Source: Pseudoxanthomonas spadix (lineage in GTDB: Bacteria > Pseudomonadota > Gammaproteobacteria > Xanthomonadales > Xanthomonadaceae). Taken from it: 64,000 bases of DNA. Positions 49,616 to 59,648 of the stretch are shown here, in pieces. The DNA lies in contig NZ_RDQN01000004.1 in the NCBI RefSeq assembly GCF_003703395.1, positions 310,001-374,000 of the forward strand. Reading direction: 5' to 3'. The number at the start of each line of letters is the position of its first letter. Position 1 is the stretch's first letter. Under the pieces are notes generated by a model that searched no databases, had not been told where the DNA came from, and was given only the letters and a program-made list of their open reading frames with translations. Made by a program: the position numbers and the translations under genes.

Positions 49616-50830
49616 TCAGGGCGCCGGATCGACCAACTGCAGCACCATGCCAGGCTTGAGCGTGCTGCGCGTGCCCAGCTTGTTCCAGCGCTGCAGCTGC
49701 GCGGTGCGCGTGCCATGGCGCCTGGCGATGGACCAGAGCGTGTCGCCGCGTGCCACGGTGTAGGAGGTGGCCAGGTTCTGGTCGCGGCCCTCGTCGTTGC
49801 GGCGGGTGAGGAACCGGGCGGGATCGTCGTTGGAGGGGATCAGATCGGCGGCGCCGATCGGAAGGCTGGCGCCTTCGGCGGCCGGTGCCAACACCCACAG
49901 CGGACCGCCGGCCGGGGCGCCGTGCAGCGGGGCCAGCGCAGGGTTCAGGCCGGCCAGCTGGTCAGCGTCGTGGCCTTCGCGCAGCGCCCAGGACGAGAGG
50001 TCGCCAAAATCGGACGGCAGTTGCAGCGGCTGCAGGCGGGGTACCGGACGGTCCAGGCTGGCCAGCCAGTCGGGACGCTCGCCGGCCTGCTCCAGGCTGC
50101 AGGCCAGGGCGTGCAGCTTCTGCACATAGGTGTAGGTGGCGCGCGAGAGCCCAGGCAGCCGCGATGGGTGCGCGTCTGCCGTGCCGGCGCCGCCCCTGCG
50201 CACGGCCTGCAGCACGCGGTTCTCGCCGGTGTTGTAGGCCATCACCGCCAGCCGCCAGTCGCCGCCGAACATGCCATGCAAGGTCTTGAGGTAGCGCACG
50301 GCAGCCTGGGTCGAGTCCACCGGCGACAGGCGCCCGTCGTAGCCGCTGCGCATGCGCACACCGTGGTTGCGTGCGGTCAGCGGGACGAACTGCCACAGTC
50401 CGGCCGGACCGGCGCGGTTGCTGGCGGCCGGACGGTAGCCGCTTTCCACGAACGGGATCAGCGCGAACTCGGTCGGCAGCCCGGCATCGCGGATCGCGCC
50501 GACCACATAGCCGAACAGCGGCAGGATGTCGTCTTCGCGGTCGGCCAGGCGTGCAGGCGCATGGCTGAACTGACGCTGCCATCGCGCGTCTGTGGCCTGC
50601 GGCTGGCAGTCGGGGTCGGCCAGGCCGTCGCGGAACTGCTGGTAGATCTCCACGCCGTCGCGCATGTCCGGCGGCAGCGTCGGCGGCGCTGCCAGCGAAC
50701 CGGGCGCCGCGGCAGGCTGCGCGGCCGGGCTGTCCAGGGCTGGGGCGAGGGTCACTTCGGCCTGCGCTCGCCCCGTGGCCATGGCGCCGGCCAGGGCCAG
50801 CAGGCACAGCGCCGGCGTGATGCGGGTCAT
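49616..50830 (-). CDS. mltD: membrane-bound lytic murein transglycosylase D-like protein
   Basis: This cleaves glycan strands of peptidoglycan, leaving anhydro-muropeptides. The 404-residue protein has a signal peptide (LCLLALAGAMATGRAQA), an SLT domain with catalytic glutamate in FALIPFVESGYRPAASNRAGPAGLWQF, and one C-terminal LysM domain (YTVARGDTLWSIARRHG, about 352-398). E. coli MltD has two LysM domains. I see no lipobox cysteine, so membrane attachment is uncertain. The ATG at 50830 overlaps the gloB stop as ATGA. Confidence 0.9.
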   Translation of the reverse strand: MTRITPALCLLALAGAMATGRAQAEVTLAPALDSPAAQPAAAPGSLAAPPTLPPDMRDGVEIYQQFRDGLADPDCQPQATDARWQRQFSHAPARLADREDDILPLFGYVVGAIRDAGLPTEFALIPFVESGYRPAASNRAGPAGLWQFVPLTARNHGVRMRSGYDGRLSPVDSTQAAVRYLKTLHGMFGGDWRLAVMAYNTGENRVLQAVRRGGAGTADAHPSRLPGLSRATYTYVQKLHALACSLEQAGERPDWLASLDRPVPRLQPLQLPSDFGDLSSWALREGHDADQLAGLNPALAPLHGAPAGGPLWVLAPAAEGASLPIGAADLIPSNDDPARFLTRRNDEGRDQNLATSYTVARGDTLWSIARRHGTRTAQLQRWNKLGTRSTLKPGMVLQLVDPAP

Positions 50831-51603
50831 GCGCGGAAGCCGTCCTTCCAGCGGCGCAGGGCCGCGAAGGCCTCGACCCGGTCCGCGGCGGCATGGCCCA
50901 GCCAGGTATCGACCGAACGGGCCACTTCGGGCACCCCCACGCGCAGGAACGGGTTGGTCGCCCGCTCGGTGGCCAGGTCCACCGGGACGGTCGCAAGACC
51001 GTCGGCGCGCAAGCCTCGCACCTGTGCGGCGCGCTGCTGCAGGGCCCGGTTGTCCGGTTCCACCGTCAGGGCGAAGGCGGCATTGGACTGGGTGTATTCG
51101 TGGCCGCAGCACACCGGCGTGTCGTCGGGCAGCGCGGACAGGGCATCCAGCGAGGCCAGCATCTGCGCCGGGGTGCCTTCGAACAGGCGTCCGCAGCCCA
51201 GGCTGAACAGGGTATCGCCCGAGAACAGCTCGCCCCTGGGCGCCTGGCGGTGGAAGGCCACGTGGCTGCGGGTGTGGCCGGGGACGAAGATGGCCCTGAA
51301 CGCCATCCCGGCCACCTCGAACGCCTCGCCGTCAGCCACCTTGTGGGTGGCGGCGGTGATGCGCGCGTCGTCGGCGCTGATCACCGGCAGGTGCGGCCAC
51401 TGCGCCAGCAGGCCGGCCACCCCGCCGATGTGGTCGTCGTGGTGATGGGTCAGCAGGATCGCGGCGGGCCTGAGGCCGTCACGGGCGGCAGCCAGGACGG
51501 GTGCGGCATCGCCAGGGTCCACGATCACCGCCTCGCCTTCGTCGCTGGTCAGCACCCAGATGTAGTTGTCGTCGAAGGCGGTCAGTGCGGAAAGGCTTGT
51601 CAT
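50827..51603 (-). CDS. gloB: hydroxyacylglutathione hydrolase (glyoxalase II)
   Basis: GloB hydrolyses S-lactoylglutathione to lactate and glutathione, completing methylglyoxal removal. The 258-residue metallo-beta-lactamase-fold protein has the binuclear metal motif THHHDDHIGG, PGHTRSHVAF, FSGDTLFSLGCGRLFEG and the C-terminal glutathione-binding domain (CGHEYTQSNAAFA). It starts at 51603 and is divergent from the methyltransferase gene by 46 bp. The order mltD-gloB-methyltransferase-rnhA-dnaQ matches E. coli. Confidence 0.96.
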   Translation of the reverse strand: MTSLSALTAFDDNYIWVLTSDEGEAVIVDPGDAAPVLAAARDGLRPAAILLTHHHDDHIGGVAGLLAQWPHLPVISADDARITAATHKVADGEAFEVAGMAFRAIFVPGHTRSHVAFHRQAPRGELFSGDTLFSLGCGRLFEGTPAQMLASLDALSALPDDTPVCCGHEYTQSNAAFALTVEPDNRALQQRAAQVRGLRADGLATVPVDLATERATNPFLRVGVPEVARSVDTWLGHAAADRVEAFAALRRWKDGFRA

Positions 51604-51649
51604 GAAGTTCGGTCGGCAGACGCGGGAGTGTCCTCTACAATTCCCAACC

Positions 51650-52288
51650 ATGCCTGCCGCCGCCTCCAACCGTCAACCCGAGCCGCTGGCATGGTTCGGG
51701 ACCGCCGATGGCCAGCGCGTGCTGGCGGCCGAGCGCGCATACATCGCCCAGATCCTGGCCGCGCGGGCCGCTGCGCCCACGCTGTGGCTGCATCCGGGCG
51801 CTGGCGCAGGCGTGTCGGTGGTCGCCGCCGACGTGGCGCTGCGGGCCAGCGCAAGCGGTTTCGACGGGCCCCTGCGCTGCGGCCCGGCGCTGCCGCTGGC
51901 CTCGGACAGCTTCAGCGCGGTGGTGCTGCAGCATGTGCCGGAAAACGGCGGCCGCGCACTGCTGGCCGAGTGCGCGCGGGTACTCGAACCAGGCGGCAGG
52001 CTGTGGCTGTTTGCGCTCAATCCGGTCAGCCCCTACCGGCTGCGCTGGCGGCGCACCGGGCTGTCGATCCGCGGCCCGGGGCGCTGGCGCCGGCATCTGC
52101 AGGACGCCGGCCTGGACTGCAGCGAACACCCCCCGCAATGGCTCGGTCCGGCCTGGCGCAGCGCCGCCGGCCGCGGCCCGGAGATGATGCGCGCGATCTG
52201 CCTGCTGCAGGCCAGCAAGCGTGGCCCCGACCTGACCCTCATTCCCGCGCGCCCGGCCCGATGGCAGGGCGGCGCCGTTCCCGCATGA
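51650..52288 (+). CDS. class I SAM-dependent methyltransferase (YafS-like)
   Basis: This 212-residue protein sits where E. coli has yafS, between gloB and rnhA. The later methyltransferase motifs are visible ([47 protein letters not shown]), but the glycine-rich motif I is degenerate ([10 protein letters not shown]). The substrate is unknown. The ATG at 51650 is used. rnhA follows after 16 bp. Confidence 0.78.
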   Translation: MPAAASNRQPEPLAWFGTADGQRVLAAERAYIAQILAARAAAPTLWLHPGAGAGVSVVAADVALRASASGFDGPLRCGPALPLASDSFSAVVLQHVPENGGRALLAECARVLEPGGRLWLFALNPVSPYRLRWRRTGLSIRGPGRWRRHLQDAGLDCSEHPPQWLGPAWRSAAGRGPEMMRAICLLQASKRGPDLTLIPARPARWQGGAVPA

Positions 52289-52304
52289 CCCGCTTCAGGA
52301 CTCC

Positions 52305-52763
52305 ATGAAACAGATCACCATCCATGCCGACGGCTCCTGCCTGGGCAACCCCGGGCCCGGCGGCTGGGCGGCGTTGCTGCGCTACGGCGCGATCGAGCGC
52401 GAGCTCTCCGGCGGCGAAGCCCACACCACCAACAACCGCATGGAACTGATGGCCGCCATCATGGCGCTGGAGGCCCTGACCGAACCCTGCCAGGTCACCC
52501 TGATCAGCGACTCGCAGTACGTGCGCCAGGGCATCAGCGAATGGCTGCCCGGCTGGATCCGCAAGAACTGGAGGACCGCCGGCGGCGGCGCGGTCAAGAA
52601 CCGCGAGCTGTGGGAGCGGCTGCAGGCGGCCACGCTGCGCCACCAGATCGACTGGCGCTGGGTCAGGGGGCACTCGGGCGATCCGGACAACGAACGGGTG
52701 GACCTGCTGGCCCGCGATCAGGCAATCGCGGTGCGCAACGGCGCCCCGGCCCCAGTGGCATGA
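52305..52763 (+). CDS. rnhA: ribonuclease HI
   Basis: RNase HI cuts the RNA strand of RNA-DNA hybrids. The 152-residue protein has the four acidic residues in context: [32 protein letters not shown] and [16 protein letters not shown], plus the basic protrusion (WIRKNW). The length equals the E. coli enzyme (155). Confidence 0.98.
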   Translation: MKQITIHADGSCLGNPGPGGWAALLRYGAIERELSGGEAHTTNNRMELMAAIMALEALTEPCQVTLISDSQYVRQGISEWLPGWIRKNWRTAGGGAVKNRELWERLQAATLRHQIDWRWVRGHSGDPDNERVDLLARDQAIAVRNGAPAPVA

Positions 52764-52823
52764 GCCAGGCCGGGCGAGCATTGCGCCGTGCACGTCGCGT
52801 CTGGAATGGTGTTGCCACTGCCA

Positions 52824-52845
52824 GCGACCGCGACCGCGACCGCGA
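52824..52845 (+). repeat. GCGACC hexamer tandem repeat
   Basis: Three full copies and a partial fourth of GCGACC lie in the 255-bp rnhA-dnaQ gap. No gene was recognised in this gap; it should also carry the dnaQ promoter. Confidence 0.6.
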
Positions 52846-53018
52846 GGCGGCGCTGATGCTGGCGGCGCTGCACCCCGACATCATTCGAATCCCGCCACCG
52901 CGCATCCGAGGCGGTGCTGGCCAGGGGCCCGGGGTTTGAGACAATGACCACGCCCCTGGTGTCGAGCACGCCCCGCAGCTCGTTTTCCCCCGAATTTGCA
53001 CAAGGACGCCTGAAAGCC

Positions 53019-53768
53019 ATGCGCCAGATCATCCTGGACACCGAAACCACCGGCCTGGAGTGGAAGAAGGGCAACCGCGTGGTCGAGATCGGCTGCGTGG
53101 AGCTGATCGAGCGCCGTCCCAGCGGCCGCAACTTCCACAGGTACCTCAAGCCGGACTGCGAGTTCGAGGCCGGCGCGCAGGAAGTCACCGGCCTGACCCT
53201 GGAGTTCCTGGCCGACAAGCCGGGCTTCGAGGAGGTGGTGGAGGAGTTCCTGGCGTACATCCGCGGCGCCGAGGTGATCATCCACAACGCGGCCTTCGAC
53301 GTGGGCTTTCTGGACAGCGAGCTGGCGCGTCTTGGCGATCACTATGGCCGCCTGGCCGACCACTGCACGGTCATCGACACCCTGGCCATGGCGCGGGTGC
53401 GCTTCCCCGGTCAGCGCAATTCGCTCGACGCGCTGTGCAGGCGCCTGGGCGTGGACAACACCCATCGCCACCTGCACGGCGGCCTGCTCGATGCGCAGAT
53501 CCTGGCCGATGTCTATATCGCCCTGACCTCGGGCCAGGAAGAGATCGGCTTTGGCGCGATGGAAGACAACGGCAGCGCGACCGGCAGCGTGCGCCATGCC
53601 TTCGATGCCAGCAACCTCGGCCTGCGCGCACGCGTGCTGCCCACGCCGGGCGAGCTTGAAGCCCACGCCAGGCGCCTGGAAAAGCTGCGTTCCAACAGCG
53701 GCGGCAGCTGCCTGTGGGACCTGGTGGAGACGCCGCCGGCGCCGGTGGAAGAAGCCGCGAGCGCCTGA
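53019..53768 (+). CDS. dnaQ: DNA polymerase III epsilon subunit (proofreading exonuclease)
   Basis: DnaQ is the 3'-5' proofreading subunit of the replicase. The 249-residue protein has Exo I IILDTETTGLE, Exo II HNAAFDVGFLD and Exo III HGGLLDAQILAD (with the DEDDh histidine). The C-terminal tail (about 215-249) contains LRSNSGGSCLWDL, the region that contacts the alpha subunit. The ATG at 53019 is preferred because it gives MRQIILDTETTG; an upstream in-frame extension of 35 residues lacks similarity. Confidence 0.97.
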   Translation: MRQIILDTETTGLEWKKGNRVVEIGCVELIERRPSGRNFHRYLKPDCEFEAGAQEVTGLTLEFLADKPGFEEVVEEFLAYIRGAEVIIHNAAFDVGFLDSELARLGDHYGRLADHCTVIDTLAMARVRFPGQRNSLDALCRRLGVDNTHRHLHGGLLDAQILADVYIALTSGQEEIGFGAMEDNGSATGSVRHAFDASNLGLRARVLPTPGELEAHARRLEKLRSNSGGSCLWDLVETPPAPVEEAASA

Positions 53769-53790
53769 CCCGCAGGCGGACCGGGACGGC

Positions 53791-54495
53791 TCAGCTGCAG
53801 CGCACCAGGATCGCGGTGACGTTGTCCGAGCCGCCGCCGTCCAGGGCTGCGGCGATCAGTGTGTCGACCGTTTCCTGCGCGCTGCAGTCCTCCTGGCGCA
53901 GGGCCGCGGCGATGTCGCGGTCATCCACTTCCTCGGTCAGGCCATCGCTGCACAACAGCAGCTGCATGCCAGGGCGCAGTTCGCCGGTGAGGGTCTCGAC
54001 ATTGAGCTGGTTGGGATCGGTCACGCCCAGCGCCTGGGTGACGACGTTGCGATGCGGATGCGAGCGGGCCTGTTCGCTGGTCAGCGCGCCCTGGGCAATC
54101 AATTCCTGAACATAGCTGTGGTCCTGGCTGAGCTGGGCCAGCTGGCCATCGCGCCACAGATAGGCGCGGCTGTCGCCGACCCAGGCCACCTCGAAGCGGT
54201 TGCCCTGCACGCGCGCGGCCACCACGGTGGTACCCATTGGCAGCGAGTCGTTGCGCCGGCGCGAGCTGCGGATGATTTCCTCGTCGGCCAGGCGGATGGC
54301 CTGGCCGAGCGAGGTGCCGGCGAGGATCTCGCGGACGATGGTCTCGCGGGCCAGTGCACTGGCGACCTCGCCACAGGCATGCCCGCCCATCCCGTCAGCC
54401 ACCAGCCACAGGCCCAGCTCGCTGTCGCCGTAGTACGTGTCTTCGTTGAGGGCGCGCCGCAAGCCAACATGGCTGAGGTGTCCAAACTCGATCAT
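53791..54495 (-). CDS. PP2C-family serine/threonine protein phosphatase
   Basis: This 234-residue protein has the PP2C metal and phosphate residues in order: RRALNEDTYY, LVADGMGGHACGEVAS, WVGDSRAYL, LLCSDGLTEEV and GGSDNVTAILVR. It is the single-domain Stp/PstP type. No kinase, FHA or type VI secretion gene is adjacent, so its partner lies elsewhere. AGGG lies 6 nt before the ATG at 54495; an ATG at 54510 would add five residues. It converges on dnaQ. Confidence 0.93.
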   Translation of the reverse strand: MIEFGHLSHVGLRRALNEDTYYGDSELGLWLVADGMGGHACGEVASALARETIVREILAGTSLGQAIRLADEEIIRSSRRRNDSLPMGTTVVAARVQGNRFEVAWVGDSRAYLWRDGQLAQLSQDHSYVQELIAQGALTSEQARSHPHRNVVTQALGVTDPNQLNVETLTGELRPGMQLLLCSDGLTEEVDDRDIAAALRQEDCSAQETVDTLIAAALDGGGSDNVTAILVRCS

Positions 54496-54667
54496 GGGCG
54501 ACCCTAACATGGCCTGTTTCGCTCTTTGAAAAACGGCATGATCACGTCCAAGCGGACAGCCCACAAGCAACGGCGCATCGATCGGGCAGCGGCGAGCGCG
54601 ATGCTGTGATCGGTTGCCTGTGTTGGAGCGGACCGTTGCGCGCACCCGGGATGGCGATAGCCGGCGC

Positions 54668-54696
54668 TTGTCCGCAGCTGGCGTGGCCCGTATCAT
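54668..54696 (+). promoter_or_regulatory. promoter of tRNA-Ser
   Basis: TTGTCC (54668-54673) and TATCAT (54691-54696, 5/6) are exactly 17 bp apart, placing transcription start about 45 bp before tRNA-Ser. The rest of the 54496-54748 gap shows no gene. Confidence 0.6.
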
Positions 54697-54748
54697 GCCC
54701 AGCCCCGTAACGACCCGCGGGATCGCCCTCAGTGGCGGTGCGACACCC

Positions 54749-54839
<91 letters not shown>

Positions 54840-54851
54840 TTTTGATATTGA

Positions 54852-54888
54852 GAACAGGGGTCTGCGTGCAAGCGCAGGCCCCCTGTTC
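54852..54888 (+). terminator. hairpin after tRNA-Ser
   Basis: GAACAGGGGTCTGCG pairs with CGCAGGCCCCCTGTTC apart from one bulge, giving a strong stem 13 bp after the tRNA. No T tract follows. Confidence 0.6.
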
Positions 54889-54977
54889 ATGGCTGCGGCC
54901 CATGGCCCCCTTGGCGCCGGGGCGCGCCGCGGGAGGTGATGAAAACGCGGTGCCGGCGCCGGCACAAGCGAGGCCCG

Positions 54978-57392
54978 CTATTCCAGTGCGCCCTGGTCGA
55001 TGGCGTTCCAGCGCCAGTCGCGGATCTCCGGCATGTCCTGACCGTGGACCCGGACGTAGGCGCTGTGTTCGGCGAGCTTGTCCTGCATCATCCGGTGCAG
55101 CGCCGCGCCCGCGGCCCCGACCTGCGGCACCCACTCGATCACGCTCTGCACCAGATGGAACCGGTCCAGCCCGTTGAGCACGGTCATGTCGAATGGCGTG
55201 GTCGTGGTGCCTTCCTCGTTGTAACCCCGCACGTGGATGTTGCGGTGATTGGTGCGGCGGTAGCTCAGCCGGTGGATCGTCCACGGGTAGCCGTGGTAGG
55301 CAAAGATGACCGGCTTGTCGATGGTGAACAGCGCATCGAACCGGGCGTCGGACACGCCATGCGGATGGATCTGGCTGGGCTGCAGGGCCATCAGATCGAC
55401 CACGTTGACCACGCGCACCTTCAGTTGCGGCAGGTGCTGGCGCAGCAGGGCCACGGCGGCCAGCGTTTCCAGGGTCGGCGCGTCGCCGGCGCAGGCCATC
55501 ACCACGTCAGGCTCGCTGTCGCCGCAGTTGGAGGCCCACTCCCACACGCCCAGCCCGGCCTGGCAGTGGCGCGCGGCCTGTTCCATCGGCAGCCACTGCC
55601 ACAGCGGCGGCTTGCCGGCGACGATGATGTTGATGCGGTCCCAGGTCCGGAGCACGTGGTCGGTCACCCACAGCAGGGTGTTGGCGTCCGGCGGCAGGTA
55701 GACCCGCACGATGTCGGCTTTCTTGTTGAGTGCCACATCGATGAAACCCGGGTCCTGGTGGCTGAAGCCGTTGTGTTCCTGATGCCAGACGTGGCTGGTC
55801 AGCAGGTAGTTGAGCGAGGCGATCGGCTGCCGCCAGGGGATTTCGCGGCTGGCGTCCAGCCATTTGGCATGCTGATTGAACATCGAGTCGATGATGTGGA
55901 TGAAGGCTTCGTAGCAGGAGAACAGGCCGTGCCTGCCGGTGAGCAGGTAGCCTTCCAGCCAGCCCTGGCAGGTGTGTTCGGACAGGATTTCAAGCACCCG
56001 GCCATCGCGGGCCAGGAAGGTGTCCTCCTCCAGGATCGTCTCCATCCACGCCCGCCCGGTGGCCTTGAACACATCCTGCAGCCGGTTTGATGCGGTCTCG
56101 TCCGGGCCGACGATGCGGAAGTTGCGCGCCTGGGCATTGGCCTGCATCACCGCGCGCAGGAAATCGCCCATCACGCGGGTGGCCTCGGCCTTGACTGTAC
56201 CGGGCTGCGAAAAGGCCACTGCATGTTCGCCCAGTTCGGGCATCTGCAGCGCCTTGCGCAGCAGGCCGCCGTTGGCATGCGGACTGGCGCTCATGCGCCG
56301 CGCACCAACCGGGGCGGTGGCGCGGATCTCGGCCACCGGCGCACCGGCCGCGTCGAACAGCTCGTGCGGCCGATAGCTGCGCAGCCAGTCCTCCAGCAGT
56401 TTCAGGTGCTCGGGGTTGTCAGCCAGGCCGGACAGCGGGACCTGGTGCGAACGCCAGAACCCTTCGGTCTTCAGACCATCGACCTGTTTGGGCCCGGTCC
56501 AGCCCTTGGGGCTGCGCAGAATGATCATCGGCCAGCGCGGACGCGCCTGCGCAGCAGGCTGCTGCGCACGGGCGGCGGCCTGGATGTTGCGGATCTGCGC
56601 CATGGCCTGGTCCAGCACGGTGGCCATGCGCTGGTGCATGGCGTCCGGCTCGTGGCCTTCCACCAGCAGCGGCTCGTAGCCATAGCCGATGAACAGTGCG
56701 CGCAGCTCCGCGTCGGGAATGCGCGCCAGGATCGTGGGGTTGGCGATCTTGTAGCCGTTCAGATGCAGGATCGGCAACACCGCGCCATCGCGGCTGGGGT
56801 TCAGGAACTTGTTGGAGTGCCAGGCCGTGGCCAGGGGGCCGGTCTCGGCTTCGCCGTCGCCGACCACGCAGGCCACGACCAGGTCGGGGTTGTCGAAGGC
56901 CGCGCCGAATGCATGCGCCAGCGCGTAGCCCAGCTCGCCACCTTCGTGGATCGAGCCGGGCACGTCGGGCGCGGCGTGGCTGGGAATGCCGCCGGGAAAC
57001 GAGAATTGCCGGAACAGCTTGCGCATCCCGTCCTCGTCCAGCGAAACCTCCGGGTTCAACTCACTGTAGGTGCCTTCCAGGTAGGTGTTGGCGACCATTG
57101 CCGGACCGCCGTGGCCGGGCCCACAGACATAGATGAGGTTCGCGTCCTGCATCCGGATGACCCGGTTCAGATGGGCATAGATGAAGCTCAGCCCGGGCGA
57201 TGTGCCCCAATGCCCCAGCAACCTGGGCTTGACGTGCTCGATGCGCAGCGGCTCGCGCAGCAGCGGATTGTCGAGCAGGTAGATCTGGCCGACGGTGAGG
57301 TAGTTGGCGGCCCGCCACCAGGCATCGAGCCGACGCAGTTCCTGTTCCGGCAGTCGGTCGGGTTCACGCGGTGCGGCGAGGTTGCTGGCCAT
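54978..57392 (-). CDS. xfp: phosphoketolase (xylulose 5-phosphate/fructose 6-phosphate)
   Basis: Xfp is a thiamine-diphosphate enzyme splitting xylulose 5-phosphate or fructose 6-phosphate with phosphate to acetyl phosphate plus a shorter sugar phosphate. The 804-residue protein has [41 protein letters not shown], the ThDP motif [22 protein letters not shown], and [31 protein letters not shown]. The ATG at 57392 has AGGAG 5 nt upstream. No acetate kinase gene is adjacent. An FNR/ANR-type palindrome lies 141 bp upstream. Confidence 0.95.
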   Translation of the reverse strand: MASNLAAPREPDRLPEQELRRLDAWWRAANYLTVGQIYLLDNPLLREPLRIEHVKPRLLGHWGTSPGLSFIYAHLNRVIRMQDANLIYVCGPGHGGPAMVANTYLEGTYSELNPEVSLDEDGMRKLFRQFSFPGGIPSHAAPDVPGSIHEGGELGYALAHAFGAAFDNPDLVVACVVGDGEAETGPLATAWHSNKFLNPSRDGAVLPILHLNGYKIANPTILARIPDAELRALFIGYGYEPLLVEGHEPDAMHQRMATVLDQAMAQIRNIQAAARAQQPAAQARPRWPMIILRSPKGWTGPKQVDGLKTEGFWRSHQVPLSGLADNPEHLKLLEDWLRSYRPHELFDAAGAPVAEIRATAPVGARRMSASPHANGGLLRKALQMPELGEHAVAFSQPGTVKAEATRVMGDFLRAVMQANAQARNFRIVGPDETASNRLQDVFKATGRAWMETILEEDTFLARDGRVLEILSEHTCQGWLEGYLLTGRHGLFSCYEAFIHIIDSMFNQHAKWLDASREIPWRQPIASLNYLLTSHVWHQEHNGFSHQDPGFIDVALNKKADIVRVYLPPDANTLLWVTDHVLRTWDRINIIVAGKPPLWQWLPMEQAARHCQAGLGVWEWASNCGDSEPDVVMACAGDAPTLETLAAVALLRQHLPQLKVRVVNVVDLMALQPSQIHPHGVSDARFDALFTIDKPVIFAYHGYPWTIHRLSYRRTNHRNIHVRGYNEEGTTTTPFDMTVLNGLDRFHLVQSVIEWVPQVGAAGAALHRMMQDKLAEHSAYVRVHGQDMPEIRDWRWNAIDQGALE

Positions 57393-57783
57393 GGTGGGCT
57401 CCTGGAGGCTTGCGGCTTGTACGGGAACGATGGACTGCCTTGCGAGCTGGCAAAACGCCGTGGGCGATGGCGCGTAGTGCACCGCCAGCGCAGCTGCCGC
57501 GATGATTGTCGCAAGCCCGTGATCAGGATGCGTTGACCTCAGTCAACCGGCAGCGCTGCCGCTGGCGGACGCAGCGGACAAATGCTGCGACGGCAAACGC
57601 CGTGCCTTAACACCCGGCGCGCGAAAATTCTCGGGGTCCCGCTCGGCTGCAGGCTGATCCAGTCATACGACCGTGGATCCATCGTCTGGCATGGCCGCTG
57701 ACGGACCGTATCGCAGCGGGGGCCACATCAAAAAAGGGGCGCCTTGCCCCGTCACAAGGCGGACAGGTTCTGAGGAGTACGTG
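57393..57783. other. divergent intergenic region between xfp and aldo/keto reductase genes
   Basis: This 391-bp region carries the regulatory signals of both divergent genes, including the FNR-type palindrome at 57533 and a GAGGAG ribosome site for the reductase at 57772. I see no additional gene. Confidence 0.7.
57533..57546 (-). promoter_or_regulatory. FNR/ANR-type palindrome upstream of xfp
   Basis: TTGACCTCAGTCAA is a perfect TTGAC-N4-GTCAA palindrome, one symmetric base different per half from the FNR/ANR consensus TTGAT-N4-ATCAA. It lies 141 bp before xfp and 237 bp before the divergent reductase. It could respond to low oxygen. Confidence 0.45.
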
Positions 57784-58776
57784 ATGCAGATTCAAACACG
57801 CAAGCTGGGCTCGCAGGGGCTACAGGTTTCGGCATTGGGCCTTGGCTGCATGGGCATGTCGGACTTTTACAGCGGCCGCGACGAGGCCGAGGCGATTGCG
57901 ACGATCCACCGCGCGCTCGAGCTGGGTGTCACCTTCCTGGACACCGCCGACATGTATGGGCCGTTCACCAACGAGGTTCTGGTCGGCAAGGCGATCGCCG
58001 ATCGCCGCGACCAGGTCGTGCTTGCGACAAAATTCGCCAATGTCCGCAGCGAGAAGGGTGAATATCTGGGCATTCGCGGCGATGCGCCGTACGTGCGTCA
58101 GGCCTGCGACGCCTCGCTCAAGCGGCTCGGGGTCGATCACATCGATCTGTATTACCAGCATCGGGTCGACCCGAACACGCCGATCGAGGAAACGGTGGGC
58201 GCCATGGCCGAGCTGGTGAAGGCCGGCAAGGTGCGCTACCTGGGGCTGTCCGAGGCCGCGCCGGACACCATCCGCCGCGCCCATGCCGTTCACCCGATCT
58301 CGGCGCTGCAGACCGAATATTCGCTCTGGAGCCGCGAGCCTGAAGAACAGATCCTGCCCACGGTGCGCGAACTGGGCATCGGCTATGTCGCCTACAGCCC
58401 GCTCGGGCGCGGTTTTCTCACCGGACAGATCCGCCGCATCGAGGACCTGGCCGAGGATGACTATCGCCGGCACTCGCCGCGCTTTCAGGGCGAGAACTTC
58501 CAGAAGAACCTGGATCTGGTGAGCGAGATCGAAAAGATGGCGCAGGAGAAGGGTTGCACGCCGGCTCAGCTGGCGCTGGCCTGGCTCCTTGCCCAGGGTG
58601 AGGACATCGTGCCGATCCCTGGAACCAAGAAACGTGCCCGGCTGGAGGAAAACGTCGGGGCGCTCCAAGTGCAGATCACCGCCGAGGACCGCGCCCGGAT
58701 CGATGCGATCCTGCCGCCCGGTGCCGCCGCAGGCACGCGCTATGCCGCCCCTCAGATGCAGGCGCTGAACCGTTGA
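57784..58776 (+). CDS. aldo/keto reductase
   Basis: This 330-residue protein has the NADPH-dependent TIM-barrel AKR fold with the catalytic set in DTADMYG (Asp and Tyr), VLATKF (Lys) and YYQHRVD (His). LIPIP-type cofactor residues appear as [19 protein letters not shown]. It resembles the AKR13/YajO-like group reducing aldehydes. GAGGAG lies 6 nt before the ATG. Its stop overlaps a TTG start of the SDR gene. Codon use is less GC-biased at the start (ATT, CAA, ACA, CTA, TTG, CTT) than in neighbouring genes, which suggests transfer. Confidence 0.92.
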   Translation: MQIQTRKLGSQGLQVSALGLGCMGMSDFYSGRDEAEAIATIHRALELGVTFLDTADMYGPFTNEVLVGKAIADRRDQVVLATKFANVRSEKGEYLGIRGDAPYVRQACDASLKRLGVDHIDLYYQHRVDPNTPIEETVGAMAELVKAGKVRYLGLSEAAPDTIRRAHAVHPISALQTEYSLWSREPEEQILPTVRELGIGYVAYSPLGRGFLTGQIRRIEDLAEDDYRRHSPRFQGENFQKNLDLVSEIEKMAQEKGCTPAQLALAWLLAQGEDIVPIPGTKKRARLEENVGALQVQITAEDRARIDAILPPGAAAGTRYAAPQMQALNR

Positions 58777-59585
58777 GCGGCCGGCGGCTGGAGGGCAAGG
58801 TCGCCATCGTCACTGGCGGCGGGCGCGGCCTGGGCCGGGCCATGGTGCTGGGCCTTGCGGCAGAAGGTGCGCAGGTCATCACCACCGCATCGCGCGAGTC
58901 CAGCGAAGTGGAGGCCGTGGCCCGCCAGGCAGGGAACGAGCGGGTGATTCCAGTTCTGGCTGATGTCACGCGCGAGCAGGACTGCGCGCGCGTGGCGGCC
59001 ATGGCGGCTGATCGCTTTGGCCGCCTGGACATCCTGGTCAACAACGCCGGTCGCGGAATGAAGTATGTCAGCGAGCGCTTCCTGACCGAGCCGACGCGGT
59101 TCTGGGAAACCGACCCGGACGTGTGGCGCATGGTGATCGACACCAACGTCAACGGACCCTTCCTGATGGCGCGGGCGGCGGTGCCGATGATGATCGCGGC
59201 AGGCCGCGGACGCATCGTCAACATTACGATGAACCACGCCACCATGCGCCGGCGCGGCTTCTCGCCCTACGGCCCGTCCAAGGCGGCACTGGAATCGGAG
59301 ACCATCATCTGGGCCCAGGACCTGGACGGCACGGGGGTGACGGTGAACGCACTGCTGCCGGGCGGCGCGACGGCCACCGGCATGATTCCGCAAGGCCTGC
59401 CGCAAGCGGCGCGGGCCGGCCTGCTCGATCCGGCGATCATGGTCCGGCCGCTGCTCTGGCTTGCCTCGCAGGACTCGGACGGAGTGACCGGACGCCGGCT
59501 GGACGCCTCCCGCTGGAAGACCGACCTGCCCGAGGCCGAGGCCGCCAGTGCGGCATGGGACCAGGCAGGCTGGTCCATCACCTGA
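58773..59585 (+). CDS. short-chain dehydrogenase/reductase
   Basis: This 270-residue SDR has the nucleotide motif TGGGRGLG (about 14-21), NNAGRG, and YGPSK with the catalytic Tyr and Lys. The position 13 before the Tyr, where most SDRs have the catalytic Ser, reads Met (NITMNHATM) with a Thr one residue earlier, so catalysis may differ. The start is a TTG at 58773, overlapping the reductase stop as TTGA; it gives [17 protein letters not shown]. The pair looks like a small carbonyl-metabolism unit. Substrates are unknown. Confidence 0.88.
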   Translation: MSGRRLEGKVAIVTGGGRGLGRAMVLGLAAEGAQVITTASRESSEVEAVARQAGNERVIPVLADVTREQDCARVAAMAADRFGRLDILVNNAGRGMKYVSERFLTEPTRFWETDPDVWRMVIDTNVNGPFLMARAAVPMMIAAGRGRIVNITMNHATMRRRGFSPYGPSKAALESETIIWAQDLDGTGVTVNALLPGGATATGMIPQGLPQAARAGLLDPAIMVRPLLWLASQDSDGVTGRRLDASRWKTDLPEAEAASAAWDQAGWSIT

Positions 59586-59648
59586 GCCGGGCATGGTGCC
59601 GCCGGATCGCCGGTTAAACTGGATGCCTTCTCACCGTCGGCGCGCACC

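Noticed and set aside
52824-52845. CRISPR-like or phase-variation repeat
   Set aside because: Only about 3.7 copies of a hexamer, outside any coding frame; it is more likely a chance GC-rich microsatellite.
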